Below are positions 34,105-46,145 of a stretch of DNA of 64,000 bases, piece by piece. The position numbers and the translations under genes are program-made. This stretch comes from Earliella scabrosa. Lineage: Eukaryota > Basidiomycota > Agaricomycetes > Polyporales > Polyporaceae. The notes beneath the pieces were generated by a model. That model had not been told where the DNA came from. It saw only the letters and a program-made list of their open reading frames with translations, and searched no databases. The stretch is taken from contig JABYQQ010000008.1 of NCBI GenBank assembly GCA_022605405.1, forward strand, positions 620,001 to 684,000. Direction: 5' to 3'. Numbering within the stretch: position 1 is the first letter of the stretch; each line of letters opens with the position of its first letter.

Positions 34105-35242
34105 ATGTACCGCCAGGCTGCCCGCGCTGTCGTCCCTCTCCTCCGATACAACGCGTGCAGGACGCTGCCTGCTCCACGAGCAGCATGTCTTGCTCGAACA
34201 CACGCGACAGTGTCAGAGTCGGGGCCAGCCGTCACAGCTACAAACAGTGAGTGTAGACGACGTACCCAGGGTGAGCATGTGCTGACACGTCAAGCAGGAG
34301 CTGAAGCGACCCTCAAGAGATTTTGGAAGAACGTAGACATAGAGAAGCGCGATGGTGGCTACGCGGTTACTCTGGACAGGCGGCCTCTCAAGACACCGTC
34401 TGGAAAACGTCTCATCATCCCTCCGGAGAAGAGACTTGTGGCAGCATTGATTGCCTCTGAGTGGGAGAATCAGCAGACAGTGCTCAAGCCGCACGCTTTG
34501 CCAATGGTACGTCTCATTATACCTATCTTACTACCAGGGGCCAACCCCGCTACACCGTGCCAGACCTCATTAGCATCGAGAGCACTCGATGCCTTCGAGG
34601 ATGAGCCGACCCGCGCACAAGTGCGTGCGCAACTACTCAAATACTTCGAAACAGACACCATCTGGTATGTAACACGTCTTCTGCACCACCGCCCTGGATG
34701 TCATGCCGTGAGAACAGCTATCATGCCGACGGCCCCGCTGTTCTCGTCAAGCTCCAAGAACAACACTGGAACCCTATACTCGAATGGGCGCGGTCAACGT
34801 ACCACGTCGACATCGCGGTCTCCAACTCTTTCCTTGTTCCAACACAGTCCTCCGATACCGTACAGAAGTTTGACGAGGTACTCTCACGCTTCTCCTCTTG
34901 GGAGATGGCTGGTATGTAGCTGAAGTCGCATGGGTTGTTCATAACACTCACTTTTCCCGGTGTCACTACAGCTATGGAACGTGCAACATACACATCCAAG
35001 TCATTCCTGATAGGGCTAGCTCTCGTCGCGCGTCATATCAATGTTGACCAAGCCGCACAAGCCGCACATGTAGAAGTCAACAGCCAGATCGAACGATGGG
35101 GCGAAGTGGAGGACAGTGCGTGTTTCTGACGTTTGGTGTGCGAACGTCCATTCTGACGGATGAACACGAAGGTCACGATGTAGACTATCACGACATGCGT
35201 AGGCAACTTGGAAGCGCTGCATGTCTCCTTGCCGATTACTGA
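34105..35242 (+). CDS. ATP12: Mitochondrial F1-ATPase assembly chaperone Atp12
   Basis: Six exons (34105-34246, 34298-34506, 34564-34664, 34718-34911, 34972-35115, 35172-35242) close in phase to 286 residues. An Arg/Ala-rich leader of about 45 residues looks like a mitochondrial presequence. Conserved blocks are LKRFWKNVDIEKR, YAVTLDRRPLKTPSG, LVAALIASEWENQ, LPMTSLASRALD, QHWNPILEWA and SKSFLIGLALV. Atp12 binds the F1 alpha subunit in the matrix and prevents its aggregation until it assembles with beta. Length is normal for the family. It shares a short promoter region with MSH3. A short last exon (71 nt) ends the protein in CLLADY. Confidence 0.93.
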
Positions 35243-35840
35243 GCGCTCCCTGGCTGACCGCTATGGATCACCTGATGCATAATGCACTTGGAGCGACTCG
35301 TGTTGACCCGAAACGGCACAGCCTGTTGTATCGTTGAACAGCTCGTACTCAACAAACACCATGTATAGGTTTGCCATTGCCTCATGGCGCCAACCAACAA
35401 TGTGCGGTTAAGAGCCTCTAGAGCAGCACAAGACTCGCCACAATGTTCTCCAGCCTTGCCCGAGATCAGATCATAGTAAGCAATTGCTCAGCTCCCTATC
35501 GGGCGACGAAGGTCTTGCAAGGCATCTTGGATGACCCTCGAGATGGCGCTCTGCAAGTCCCTGGCAAGATGTTCGGATAGCTAGAGGATGCATTCGTGAC
35601 AACGAATCGCCCGACATTAGCCTTTGATGTCACTAGGAGTTCTTGATACTGACCTCCACAATTTGCTGAGCACTGAAAAGTCGAGCGAATATGCGATGCC
35701 GAGTTAGTGCTTGTCCGTCAGGCAGCGTTTCCCTGAAACGAGCATAGCGTCTGAGTCAGCAATTGAAAAGATTCAGATATAGAAGACCTCTACCATTGGA
35801 CGTGTCGCAGCTGTGCCATTGACCAACATCACTGATCAGT
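35243..35840. other. Intergenic region, no gene seen
   Basis: About 600 bp between the ATP12 stop and the end of F-box gene A. The left part is presumed 3' UTR. A further short 3' exon of the F-box gene could lie at about 35700-35835, but none can be proven. Confidence 0.4.
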
Positions 35841-37865
35841 CTACGAATGTGAGAGCTGAGAACATACCAATTCGTCGAAACGGAGATGCGTTGGGAGTTG
35901 GGAACCCTCGCCGATAGGATCGATACCGCACGTGTGGCATTTGAACCCCAAGTTCGCCCAATTGATCCACTGGTGAATCGCGGTGTGTGTAACGATCCTG
36001 GAAAGGGTTTGCAGTTCTACCGCACGAAAAACGTGCTTCTCCAGGACGGCTGGCTTGATGTGCACAGCCGACCAAGAAGCAGTGTGTTTCTCCTGCCAGT
36101 GCTCGAGCACCCCGAGATACGACATGACTCGGCCATGAGCGCAAGGGATGCACATGAAGACGGTCGTAGGCTCTTCAAGGACGGTCAGTGGATCCGTCGG
36201 CTCCGCGTTGATACTAGAGCCTGTTGTCGTACGAGACTCCCGAGTACTAGTGAAAGCGGATTGTTGTTTTCTGCCAGCGGAATATTGTCCGAGGTGTAGT
36301 GCTGCGAGCTCTGTCTGTACTCGCGATCGATACGACTGAGCCTCCGCGACGATGCTCGGTAGGACACTGGTGAACTGCTCAGGAGAGATCTCGGTGTCTC
36401 GGTTGCTCCACGCGAGGAACGGAAGCATACAGGGGAGCTGAGCGGCGTCTTCGAAGTTAGGCAACGTGCGTATATTGATATCACGCCGGGATTCGGCTCT
36501 TCGAAGGAATGACCGATAATACGTGCAAAGCTGGATCCGTCTGTTCTGCTGTCGTCGCCGGCGTTCTGCTTCAAGCATCCTGATGAGTTGGAAGCGTATG
36601 ATGTCCCAAGCTAACCGAGTCGCGCATCAGTTCAACCTGCAACGCCAGAGTCTCCAAACTCACCGCGGGGGGTCAGCTTGCGCGGTTGGTATAGAAGGCG
36701 ATAAAAGTCAGAGTTAGATGTAAGGGGAGGGTAATCCGAGGGCTGGTGACCATGATCTGACAGTCGCTTCTGTATCCTAAGCCGAAGATCAGTCAAGACC
36801 GACACAATCAAGTGTCAGCAATACGGACATTGACACTCGCTCCTCTTTCACTTGCTTGTGCGCCGCGATGCGCCTGTCAGTAAGCCACTGGACGACGGCC
36901 CGATGGAACTACGAACGATGTCAGTTTCGCAGTCCGAGAGGAGCGATAGTTACGAATGTCTTCACATTGAGTTTGACCAAGGTCAAGGCCTTTTGGTTGT
37001 CGACGAATTGCCGGTACGCCGCAAGATCACGTTTTTCGCACAGTTCGAGGAAGGTTTCCGCCACTGCGGCAAATTCAACCTCATCAAAGTAATTCCTCTT
37101 AGACTGAGTCACCGCCGTCAACGTATGATTTTCGTTCGGTTTAGCTGCGTGGGGTAGGATCAGTCTCCAGATAGTCAGACAGTGTGAAGCTACGCACGTT
37201 TCCATGACCTGGCCTCGGCTGGAAGTAAGTTGCACAAATCTTCTAGGAAGGACTCCCCGAGCATCCGAGGATTCCTCGCCGCTAGTGCACGACCACTGAC
37301 GACGCTACAAATGCTGTTAGCCTATAGCTATATCGCATGACGGAGCTCGAGTTCCATACTTGGCTCGCCAGCATCTGGCACAGAACTTGACTTGCAGGGC
37401 AAAATCGACACATCGTCCACGGGAGGTGCATCGTGACACCTAGGGATTCAAGGTCATGCTCAAAGTATCTGTGAGCAAGTCAAAGGCCGACGAACCATGC
37501 AGTGGTGATCGAACACTAGGAAAGCATATTGTGGCTCGCTCAGGTCTTGGGGAGGCTCAGGCAGGGGTGGTACCATGTTCCTGCGCGACGTCACCCATAC
37601 CAATTCGGAGTGTCGAGACATGAGCATTCGTCGGAACTCTCTTGATGTGCGCGAGAGATTGAGAAGATCTACAGGCGTCAGGTGCGACGCGATCTGGTAG
37701 TGCGAGAATCTCGTCAGTGGTCAACCCGATGCTTCAGTTCAATCATCTCACTTCGAAGAATATGTCCATTGGCACTCGCATCAGGGGCTCGAGCCTACCC
37801 ACATAGCCTCTGCGCTTCTTCCCCATTATCCGCTGTGAGTCCTGTGCCTTCGCATACGTGATCAT
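35841..37865 (-). CDS. F-box protein with Cys-rich motif, copy A
   Basis: Exon 1 (37865-37752) and exon 2 (37693-37496) join in phase and form an F-box: MRVPMDIFFEIASHLTPVDL, then LSRTSREFRRMLMS. A Cys-containing segment follows (VKFCARCWRAK), then a helical stretch (FAAVAETFLELCEKRDLAAY), and the last exon (36578-35841) holds a coiled RRRRQQNRR region, NIRTLPNFEDAAQLPCMLPF and HTCGID near the end. Exons between 37435 and 36579 are clear in pieces but not all junctions are fixed. The layout matches copy B at 42.3-44.5 kb, including an intron at the same point of the F-box (FFE|IASH versus FFE|ITSH). Presumed SCF ubiquitin ligase adaptor; the substrate is unknown. Confidence 0.75.
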
Positions 37866-38731
37866 TGTGTACACCTGAGAAGTGCGAGTCTGGACCGACT
37901 GACCTCACTCATCCTGAACGCAGCTTGTGATGGAGTTCGACCAAAGGGCGATCAGGGGCGAAGGAAAAGGTTACTTGCACGACGATGAGTATGGGAGCGC
38001 AATTTTTAGCATTAAGTGCGAACTGTGCATTCGACGGAGAGGTGCATTCGCGACCCTGCCGTCGGGTCCGCTGTCGGGAAGTGCCGCATGGCTTGTTTAG
38101 GCTTGCAATCAGCTATCCTTATACAGCTCCATGAGTACCAGACGGAGGTCAGATGCCCCGACCTTGCGCCTGCTATCATTCCGAGTTGCAATATACCGTC
38201 TGACGACACTGGCTGGCCCGTCCATGCGTTGCGCGCGCCGCCCAGGCCTACCACGGACAGACGCGAAGCACTTCAAGCCAGCTCAAGTACGCGACAGTCC
38301 CTCGACGTTCCCTTTAGACTTGATGGACTCGCCCTCTGCAAGGGTAGCCGTACCCGATCGTGCCGTAAGTTGCGGAGAGCTGTCAACGGAGATCACGGAG
38401 ACTCACAATCTACGCCGGGGGCCGCTGTCGCGGCGTTACATGCTCCGATCTTCCAAAAGGGCGCACATAAAGGACGTCGTATGCGCACGGGGTTCGTTCT
38501 CGGGGTGAGGAAGAATCAAGCACGTACCAATGGAATTACTTCGAGTGCAACAAAACCATACTATGTGATAGTCATTCATCGCGATAGAACACCGGTGGCG
38601 TAAGAGCGGGGCCATTATAGCATAGATAACATTCGATCCTGATCCACATGCTCGATCTGCTACCATTCCATCAATAGTCAGTACTTCGGAATCAATTGTA
38701 CTAGAGTCAACTCACTAGGACCCATCTGCAA
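37866..38731. other. Intergenic region, no gene seen
   Basis: About 870 bp between the HET gene end and the F-box A start. A plus-strand ORF at 38016-38603 (195 codons) has no recognisable sequence or upstream signals and is treated as chance. Confidence 0.45.
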
Positions 38732-41278
38732 CTAGCACTCGAACATTGACACGAATGTCGTCATAGCGATCCTCGCGCAAAGAAACGTCAACGTGAATAA
38801 GAGAACAGTGAGAATTCCCAGAATGTCGTGACTGTAGGACTTCCCAGCGAAGTGCGATGGGGAGGGCGACCGTGAGGATGGGGAGACAAGGAGATGGGCG
38901 GATTCACTTTCGGAGTCACCCGCACGGATGGCGTTCGAAGGTCTGACACTCTCGATATTTTGAGTTTCCGGCAAATTGGGGGTCCGCGTCCGTGGTGATG
39001 AGTGGGCTGACTGCATCGAGGAGTTGGAGCTGTCAGCGATAGCATGCTCATCGGCAGGGAAGATGTCTACAGCGGCGGAGGCCATGGACTCTTTGAGCAT
39101 TGTATCGTCCAGGTTCGTACTGCTGTCGTCGTCGTCGTCTGAATTGTTGGTCTCCGAGTCCGACGAGTCCGATGAGTCACTGTCGCTGATGTACTGTTCT
39201 TTCTCGATGCGGGCCGCTGCAGTCCCAGCAGTACTAGCATCATAATCGTCTTCACTGTCTCTGTGTTCGAGATAGCATAGTAAGTCATGAGTTGTACAAT
39301 ACTGTGAGTCAACGTACGTAGATATCTCGGTATTCTGTTCGGAACGCTCATAGGTGGTGCTCACGGTGCCATCCGAGTCATAGGTCGTACTGTTGCATAC
39401 CATTTCCATCCGCGTTAGGATGAATGAGCCCTTGTTAAGGGTACACGGCGTGAAGGCCAGTTTGAGCCAGTAGACACGGCCTTTCTTCCAAGTCGAGGTG
39501 AACTTCCTCTTCAGTTTTGGCCAGGTGTGGACGTGATCCCGAGCACAGTCGTGAGGGTGATGGAGGCTGGACTCGTTCCAGTGCTTGCGATTTGAAGCCG
39601 TGATCGTGGCCCACACAGGAGAAGACTCGGGCCGGACAACAGATGGACTTCCCTCACCGGTCTGAGGAGCAGACCCGGATTGCGCCATGCATATTCCGAT
39701 TTGGAATACGATGATCAGCTTGCGGTCAACGAAGTGCTCGAGCACAATCGTCATGGGGCTAAGAATGTCCCAAGGAATTTGGGCGTTCTGTATGGAGACG
39801 ACCCGAAGGCTGTGAGCATTGATGAATTGGCGTAAATGGCGTTCTGGTACGCGGAAGGGGTGTTTGGATAGAGAGTTTGTTGGAATACAGAGAGGGCGAG
39901 GGGACGTCCCTTCTCCAGGAACCGACTGATACGCGGTGAGATATATCTCTTGCCAGCGGCGTTTGGCATTGGTGACGCGGGGATCCGTAGTCTTGAGCGC
40001 GATGAGACGGCCTGCTTCATCGGGGTCGCCATCGCACACCAGGATGATATCGTACACGGGAGGGGTTGAGAAGGCCTGCCAAACGCGGGGAGACTTTGAG
40101 AGTATGAGATAGACCTTCGACCACTGTGTGTAGTCGGTCTTGCCCGAAGTGATGTACCACGACAGGTCGAGGCATAGTCTCCCCTCCATCTCGCAGACAG
40201 GAAGCGTAGCTAGGACGCCATGGGGTGTGAGGGAGAATGACATGGCAACAGGATTGTCTTGAACCGATGTTGGCTATGAGTGAGATGCAGAGTCAATTGG
40301 GCATTCAGAAATTGCTGCAGGAGTACGAACCGCTGTATCGGATGTACGCTCATATCCACGAGGATTGTGTTCAACATAGTATATCACCGCGAAGTCGTCT
40401 GGAGAGCGAGCAAGAAGACCGCATGGTAGTTCCGTATCTTCACGAGATATCAATGGCCTGTCTTTAGGCGGGGTAAGGATTTCTCCCCACGCGAACAGAG
40501 TGGTATCTTGGTGCTTCTTGATGATTTCCTCCTGAAGCCTCTGGAACGCCTTGCTACCCTCCCCATAGAGCGTCGGCATGTTGATATCGAAGATTCCAAG
40601 CAGACAGTAGGCCCGGTCCTCCAATCTCGTCGTCTCCCTATTCGCTGCCCAGCGCATGCGTCGAGTAATGCTGACGTCAGTATGGGGCTGGGAAAGTTGT
40701 AGGACGGCTTCCGGGACTCTCGAGATCTCCTCTAGCTCCTTCGCGAAGTCGCCTTTGGTCCCCATGAACGTCCAAGACTTGGAGAGGAAGTGAACACAGC
40801 GGGGGGCGATGAGCTCTTGCAGCGTCCAACCTCTCCGATGCCATTTGCTTCGGAAAAAATCGCTGACCTCCTCGACATCGCGGAGATAGGCATAGGACAC
40901 CTCGGAAAGGGCGTAGTAGCGGTACATGGAGTTGATAGCCTCGGAGAGCTCGGCGCTGCTCGTCTTGTCAATGCAACAGGTGTCGATCCACAGCCACCGG
41001 AAGCCTTGCGACTTTGCAAGCTCGCACGATCGACGAATCTTCTCTGAGACTCGCTCGCGGGGTTCTTGGTGCTTGTCGGGCTCTGCATCGCACTCTGCGT
41101 GGAGTCTCTCTATGTCCTGGAAGGTCTGCTCATGCGCGTCCCACACATGAGAGAGGATTGCGTATCCTCCCTCAAGCTCCTCAGGAGAGTTGAACCAATG
41201 GAGTCTGAGCGTGGTAGTGTTAAGGAGCCGCATAGTAGTGCCTAGTTCAACGTCGGGATCAGCGGATAACGTAGGCAT
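38732..41278 (-). CDS. HET-domain protein with C-terminal transmembrane helix
   Basis: Exon 1 (41278-40331) and exon 2 (40273-38732) join in phase 0 to 829 residues. The HET (heterokaryon incompatibility) domain fills about residues 15-165: MRLLNTTTLRLHWF, YAILSHVW, CELAKSQGFRWLWIDTCCID, AINSMYRYYALSEVSYAYL and the RGWTLQELIAP block. RLEDRAYCLLGIFDINMPTLYGE marks its usual C-terminal part. A strand-rich domain follows (SLTPHGVLATLPVCEMEGRL), then an Asp/Ser-rich low-complexity stretch (about residues 660-770), and a hydrophobic helix close to the end (ILGILTVLLFTLTFLC). A 57-nt in-frame piece near 39311-39257 with GT..AG ends may be a third intron. HET proteins trigger or transduce cell death on non-self fusion. 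The terminal helix suggests membrane tethering. Confidence 0.88.
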
Positions 41279-42339
41279 GGTTCAACCGTGGACGTACGCA
41301 GGAGCAACGACGGGATTACGTGTCAGTTGGACGATGGGTTGCAATGGTGTAGGGGAATCTTGCAATGAGGTGTGTTAAAGCAGGACTGACGGGTGAATAC
41401 CAACGATGTTGCTGTGGAGCGTACAGGACTCCGTCGGACTCTGAAGGCGCGGAAGCGGTGAGGCCGGCATTCATATGGTACCCACCCCGTCGCTGGACCA
41501 TTCTGCGGGCAGGACATGCGTTACGCACATGTATGGAAGCGTCTGTTAATGTATGAATTGCTCAAGGGGTAAGGAACTCCTGACCAGTATTGCGTATTGT
41601 CAACTTTGACTGCATCCTCATAGCCTTCCGGCCTGCTCCGGGTCGATGTAGATAGTTCCCTGAAGAACGTAGACCGAAGTAATCAGGTGTCGCATCTGCA
41701 ATCCTATGGATTGTGAGCGTTCGTTACGTGCGGAAGAAAATGAAACACGCTTGATGCTCGTGTTCGGTGCGTCAATAACACGAGTAGTCAACTCGGGCTC
41801 CCCAGCACCACGGCGCCAGTCCTGGTATATGAACAATCAGAGTTAGCGTGTACCTCGTTGTGAGCATGAGCACTGACCTCAACAACCTTTGCAAACAAAA
41901 CTATCCTGTAGATCAGTTGATGAATCGACTGAACTCGCGTTAGGCATGACACAGATAGATCGCGGTGAAGTGTCAACGCGTTCAGTCTGAGTCTCAAGTC
42001 CGATGGTACAGACTCGACAGGTCATGCTAAGACCAATACTTCGAACTCCATTCACGTCATGAAAGGGAGATCAGTGACACTAGTAACCAACATAACGTAG
42101 ATCCAAGCATATACCCAAACCAAACCATCTCACTATGTAAACTCGGCTTAGTTCGCTATCGCTGCACGACGCTTAAGTTGCTTAGCCAACGACTTGAAGG
42201 TGATCCGATGCACAGTGGGTTCATCTGGGTTCATATCTTCCCCATATCTGCAATCGAGACCGATCCCCGCTCAGCCCAGCGAAACGACACAGCAGCACAT
42301 GTCCACTCACCGGTCCTGGTCCTTGGCCAGATGCTGAAG
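41279..42339. other. Intergenic region, no gene seen
   Basis: About 1.06 kb upstream of the HET gene. The first ~200 bp should hold its promoter. Short ORFs on both strands, including a minus-strand piece at 41618-41836, lack recognisable sequence. Confidence 0.45.
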
Positions 42340-44513
42340 CTAGCGCACAACATACACTTCAGCCTCAAACCACATCCGCGCACTCGAAGAAGAAACACAC
42401 ACCAAACTGCCCAACACGACAATCTCCGGCATCGTCTTGAACTCCGGCACCGGGTCCACGCCACAGCTACACACCGGCCGCCCAGAGCGCACCAACTCGT
42501 CCAACGCGGCATGCGTAGCGTCCTCGTCGAGCCCGAGGGCCGCCAGCAGGCGCGACACGAGCTTGCGGTGCTCGCTCAGACGTGCGCGCGGGGCCCAGCG
42601 CACGGTGCTGCGCGCCGCCTGCCAGTGCTCGAGCAGGCCCCAATACGAGTACGTCGCCGTGCAGGGCGTGGTCGCCTCGTAGTGCGCCCAGTCGCAGACG
42701 AACACCGCGTAAGCGCTGTTCAGTTGTACAAGTTCCGGGTCGGACTCGCTGCTGGCGGATTCCGAGTGTCGTGCAGGGGTCGAACCCTCCGCGGGCTGGA
42801 CGTCGCTCAATTGAACCTCTTCCTGGTGCTGCGAGGGCGAAGGTAGAGCGAGAGCCCGAGTGGGGCTAGGCGGGACGTGCATGACGCGCACCAAGTGCGC
42901 GCGAAGCCTCGCCCGGATGCTCTCCGCCTCCTCGCGCAGCGCGCCCTCGATCGCGACGAGCTGCGCGCGGGTGATGTCCGCGTCGGGGTCGTCCGACGTG
43001 AGCAGCTGCTTCATGCACGGGAGGTCGACCGCGCCGGCAAAGTTGGGCAGGGTGCGCTTGTCGAGATCGCCGTCGCGCGCGCGTTTGAGGAACTTGTCGT
43101 AGTGGAAGCGGAGTTGGGTCCGCCGGGCCTGCCATTTGGTCGTGAACGCGTGCGCCGCGCGTTGTCTGCGCTCTGTCTCCAGGATCGCTGTGAGCTTCGG
43201 CTGTATTTCGATCCAACCTGAAGAGGGGGTCGGGGGTTGAGTGGGAACGGGCAGGGGACTAGAGAGATAGGTGCGCACTACTCTGAGAATCCTCCTGCAG
43301 GTCGTCGCATGCCTGGTCCAACAGTGCGTCCCACTCAATGTTGAAGCGGGGATAGTCGCTGGGCTTGTATCCAAGCGCACGAAGCTTTGACGTGATTCTG
43401 AGATGCCATCAGCATGGGACTGCTTGCCATACTTTGCGCAGACTCACTCCTTCCTTCGGCCGGCCTCCACCTCCTTGACCGCATTGTCGTTATGGGCGCC
43501 CCAGTCCAGGTACCAACGTACTACATCGTTGCGGAACTGTAAAGCGGCGATAAGCGCCATGCACGGAGCGAGAACCACTTGAAGACGCACATTCAACCTG
43601 TCCAACCTGCTCTGTTCGTGTTTGCTCACAAACCGCTGCAGCGCCTCGCTGTCGCCCGAGCTCTGCAGGTCGCGATACTCTTGCGCGACGTCCGCGAACA
43701 TCGGCGCGTAGAACAGGTTCGCCGCGTTCTGCTTCCCGATCTTGATCGTGCGCAAAGCCTTGCCTGTCGCCGTGTACCCATGAATGGCTGGCGGTAACAC
43801 CGGGCGAAGGATACGCGTACCGTCGTGTGTAGCCTGGGGCAGCAAGTTGAAGAGAGCCTTGAGCGACGATGCGTCCGTTAGGCCTGCTTCGAATGCTTGA
43901 AGTGCGAGCGCGCCGCCTCTCTTGACCCTTTGTGCGCATAGAGGTTGGCATACGAGGTACGAGGGGAAGATAAAGAACGACTGCTCACTTGACATTCCAA
44001 CACGCGCGACACAGCCTCACTCCACCGGCATAGTGCACGTAGGTCGCGCTACTTCCCCCACATAGCTGGGGCGCGTTCCTCAGATGTCCCCGAAACCCCA
44101 TGGGATCCAGCCTGGCACTCACCACGCAGTGGACCTCGAACAAGAGGTACGCATACTCCGGCTCGCTCAAGAAGTCGGGACAGTTGGGCGGCGGCGGGGA
44201 GACGTTCCTGCGGGCTGCAATCCATATATGCCGAGAGCTCCTGGAGTGCAGCATCCTGCGTAGCTGGATCGAGACGCGCGAGAGCTGGAGGATGTCCATC
44301 GGGTCCAAATGCGACGTGATCTGCCCCAAATTGACGAGCCCTAATGTCAGTCGCGGGTAGCAAGGAAATATGCGCAGTCAAACCGACCTCGAAGAACACG
44401 TCGAGCGGAACGTTCAGGACTTGCATGAGCTTTCCGACGTCCCGAGAATGGCGCCTCATAGGTCCCTTGCCCTTCGCCGAGTTAGTGATCCTCGACACGG
44501 GAAACGGGGACAT
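42340..44513 (-). CDS. F-box protein with Cys-rich motif, copy B
   Basis: The first exon starts with MSPFPVSRITN at 44513 and, with the second, forms the F-box: VPLDVFFEITSHLDPMDILQ, then LSRVSIQLRRMLHSR. Next come PPPPNCPDFLSEPEYAYLLF, a Cys pair (VRLCRACWNVK) and a long helical exon (about 43930-43450). The last exon (from about 43216 to 42340) holds DLDKRTLPNFAGAVDLPCMK and, near the end, a Cys pair (VCSCGVDPV). Domain order and several motifs match copy A (TLPNF...LPCM, YLLF/FLVF, Cys-x2-Cys), so the genes are paralogues. An upstream in-frame ATG at 44582 is possible. SCF adaptor function is inferred from the F-box; the Cys motif may bind zinc. Confidence 0.75.
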
Positions 44514-44845
44514 GATGTTGGCTATGTCGCGTTGCATTGCCAGTGCGCGAATAGAGGAACGCGTCAAGCAGTGTGGTTCCAAGCAGAAGTAATCCCAGCA
44601 CGACGCGTCCGGGACGCGTCGCGGTCGTCCGTCAACGTGATTGTCAGGCGCTCGTGTTGGTCCACCATCGGATGTTCCTCGGATGTACTCGACGCCTGAC
44701 CTTACTTACATCTCAGATCTCAGTAGTACTTACTTCGTCACCAACTCCAGTGAATGCCCCACGACAGTCAAACACGAATACACGTCGCATTGATACACCG
44801 GTAAGAATACAGCTATAGATACATTCAATCACTGCCCATTTCGGC
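44514..44845. other. Short spacer
   Basis: About 330 bp holding the promoter of F-box B and the presumed 3' UTR of the next minus-strand gene. Nothing else is visible. Confidence 0.4.
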
Positions 44846-45473
44846 TCAAGCAGACGACTCCTTGCCAGCTTGCCGGCTCTTCTCGTCGCCCGCGACGTAC
44901 TTGTACGCCGACTGTGCGACGCCAGAGGCCATGGACGCCGCGCCGGACGCGGCGGACGTCGCAGCACTGACCGCGCCCTGCGCGAGCCCGCCAACACCGG
45001 CACCAGTGCCAGTGCCAGTGCCAAACGTCGACTTCGCGTTTGCCCAGCCGTCGTCTGCGTCGAAGTTCATCTCCCGTGAGTCTTCACAGTGAGTAGGGAT
45101 GTGGAGAATGAGAGGTCACACACCCTTATTCGAGTTCTCGTTGAGCGGGTCAATGTTCGACGACTCGATGATGCCCGGGCGGCCCTCGCATACACCGGCG
45201 GATTGGCTGAAGTTGCGTGCGGCGTCGCGAGCACCAGTGAAGTGCGCGCCAGCACCCGCACCGAGCTGGTCGGTGGTGGGGTCCTCAACCTGGCGCATCA
45301 GTCAGTCTTGTGCTCTTGGGGCTTTCCGTCACACGCGTACGGGAAGGAACACTCACAAAGTTTGCCGCCATGGGGTTGGCGTGAGTCGAGGATGAGGTGG
45401 GATTCGCGATGCCCGGGTGCATGTCGATGCCCTTGCTGCCGCCAAGAGTAACGTCGGTATCGTTAAGAGACAT
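44846..45473 (-). CDS. Small Ala/Gly-rich hydrophilic protein
   Basis: Three exons: MSLNDTDVTLGGSKGIDMHP starts the first (45473 to about 45359, GTGAGT donor), the second begins VEDPTTDQLGAGAGAHFTGA, and the third begins DSREMNFDADDGWANAK and ends at 44846. The C-terminal half is an Ala/Gly/Ser repeat-like helix (GLAQGAVSAATSAASGAASM), followed by YKYVAGDEKSRQAGKE. The protein has no signal peptide or membrane segment and resembles LEA-like or stress-related hydrophilic proteins in composition only. I do not recognise a named family. Splice sites are consensus and phases close. Confidence 0.65.
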
Positions 45474-45602
45474 TATGAAAGATCGTGAGGTCGTGAAGAG
45501 TTAAGGATCACAGGTTAGGAGTAGTGGGTGGGTGGGTGATAAGGCAATGTAAGGTTAATGGTGGATGAGAGAGCTATGGGGCATATTATATACGCAGAAA
45601 GT

Positions 45603-46101
45603 CTACCAAGCGACGTTTCTCATGACGTGTGTGGAGGAGCGTGTGGGGACGATGGCCATAGCCAGTGGAGGAATAAGTACGAGGCGCGCTAGCACGGTTC
45701 CACCGTTGGCTGCATTGACGTCACTGACCTTCTGTGGTGTGTATCCCACTTGATAGCACTTACTTTGGCAATCGACGCCAGCATGGTCGAGCTGCGCGGT
45801 GGCGACGTCGGTGGCAAAAAAGTCGGGGAACTCGTTGGTGCTGCTTGAAATAATCTCTGTGACGTCGATGCAGACGAGTTCGCTATCAACATCCATAACA
45901 GCACGGCAGCCGAGGGGACAGCGGAACCACCCTATAAGCACCCGTACATGATTCGTCGTCGTAGTTCTGGACCCAAACAAGTTGAACAGGTACAGAACGC
46001 GCGATCGCAACACTGAGCGCTGTGAGTGAGTTGAGTGTGTCATGAGTGAACTTCTCGTGATCAGGATCGATTATAAGTGAGTCAGTACAGTACCATGACA
46101 T
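45603..46101 (-). CDS. Doubtful small hypothetical gene
   Basis: Two overlapping open pieces are protein-like: one from the ATG at 46101 (SWYCTDSLIIDPDHEKFTHD) and one containing MDVDSELVCIDVTEIISSST, followed by a GTAAGT donor near 45764. They are in different frames and could be joined by an intron near 45945. Several Cys residues are present. No family is recognised, and the model is not secure. Confidence 0.35.
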
Positions 46102-46145
46102 CTCCTATGAAGGTCAGACTACCCTCAGACGGACGAACCTAGCCT

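Noticed and set aside
38016..38603. 195-codon plus-strand ORF upstream of the HET gene end
   Set aside because: No family resemblance, no upstream promoter-like sequence, and competing frames on minus.
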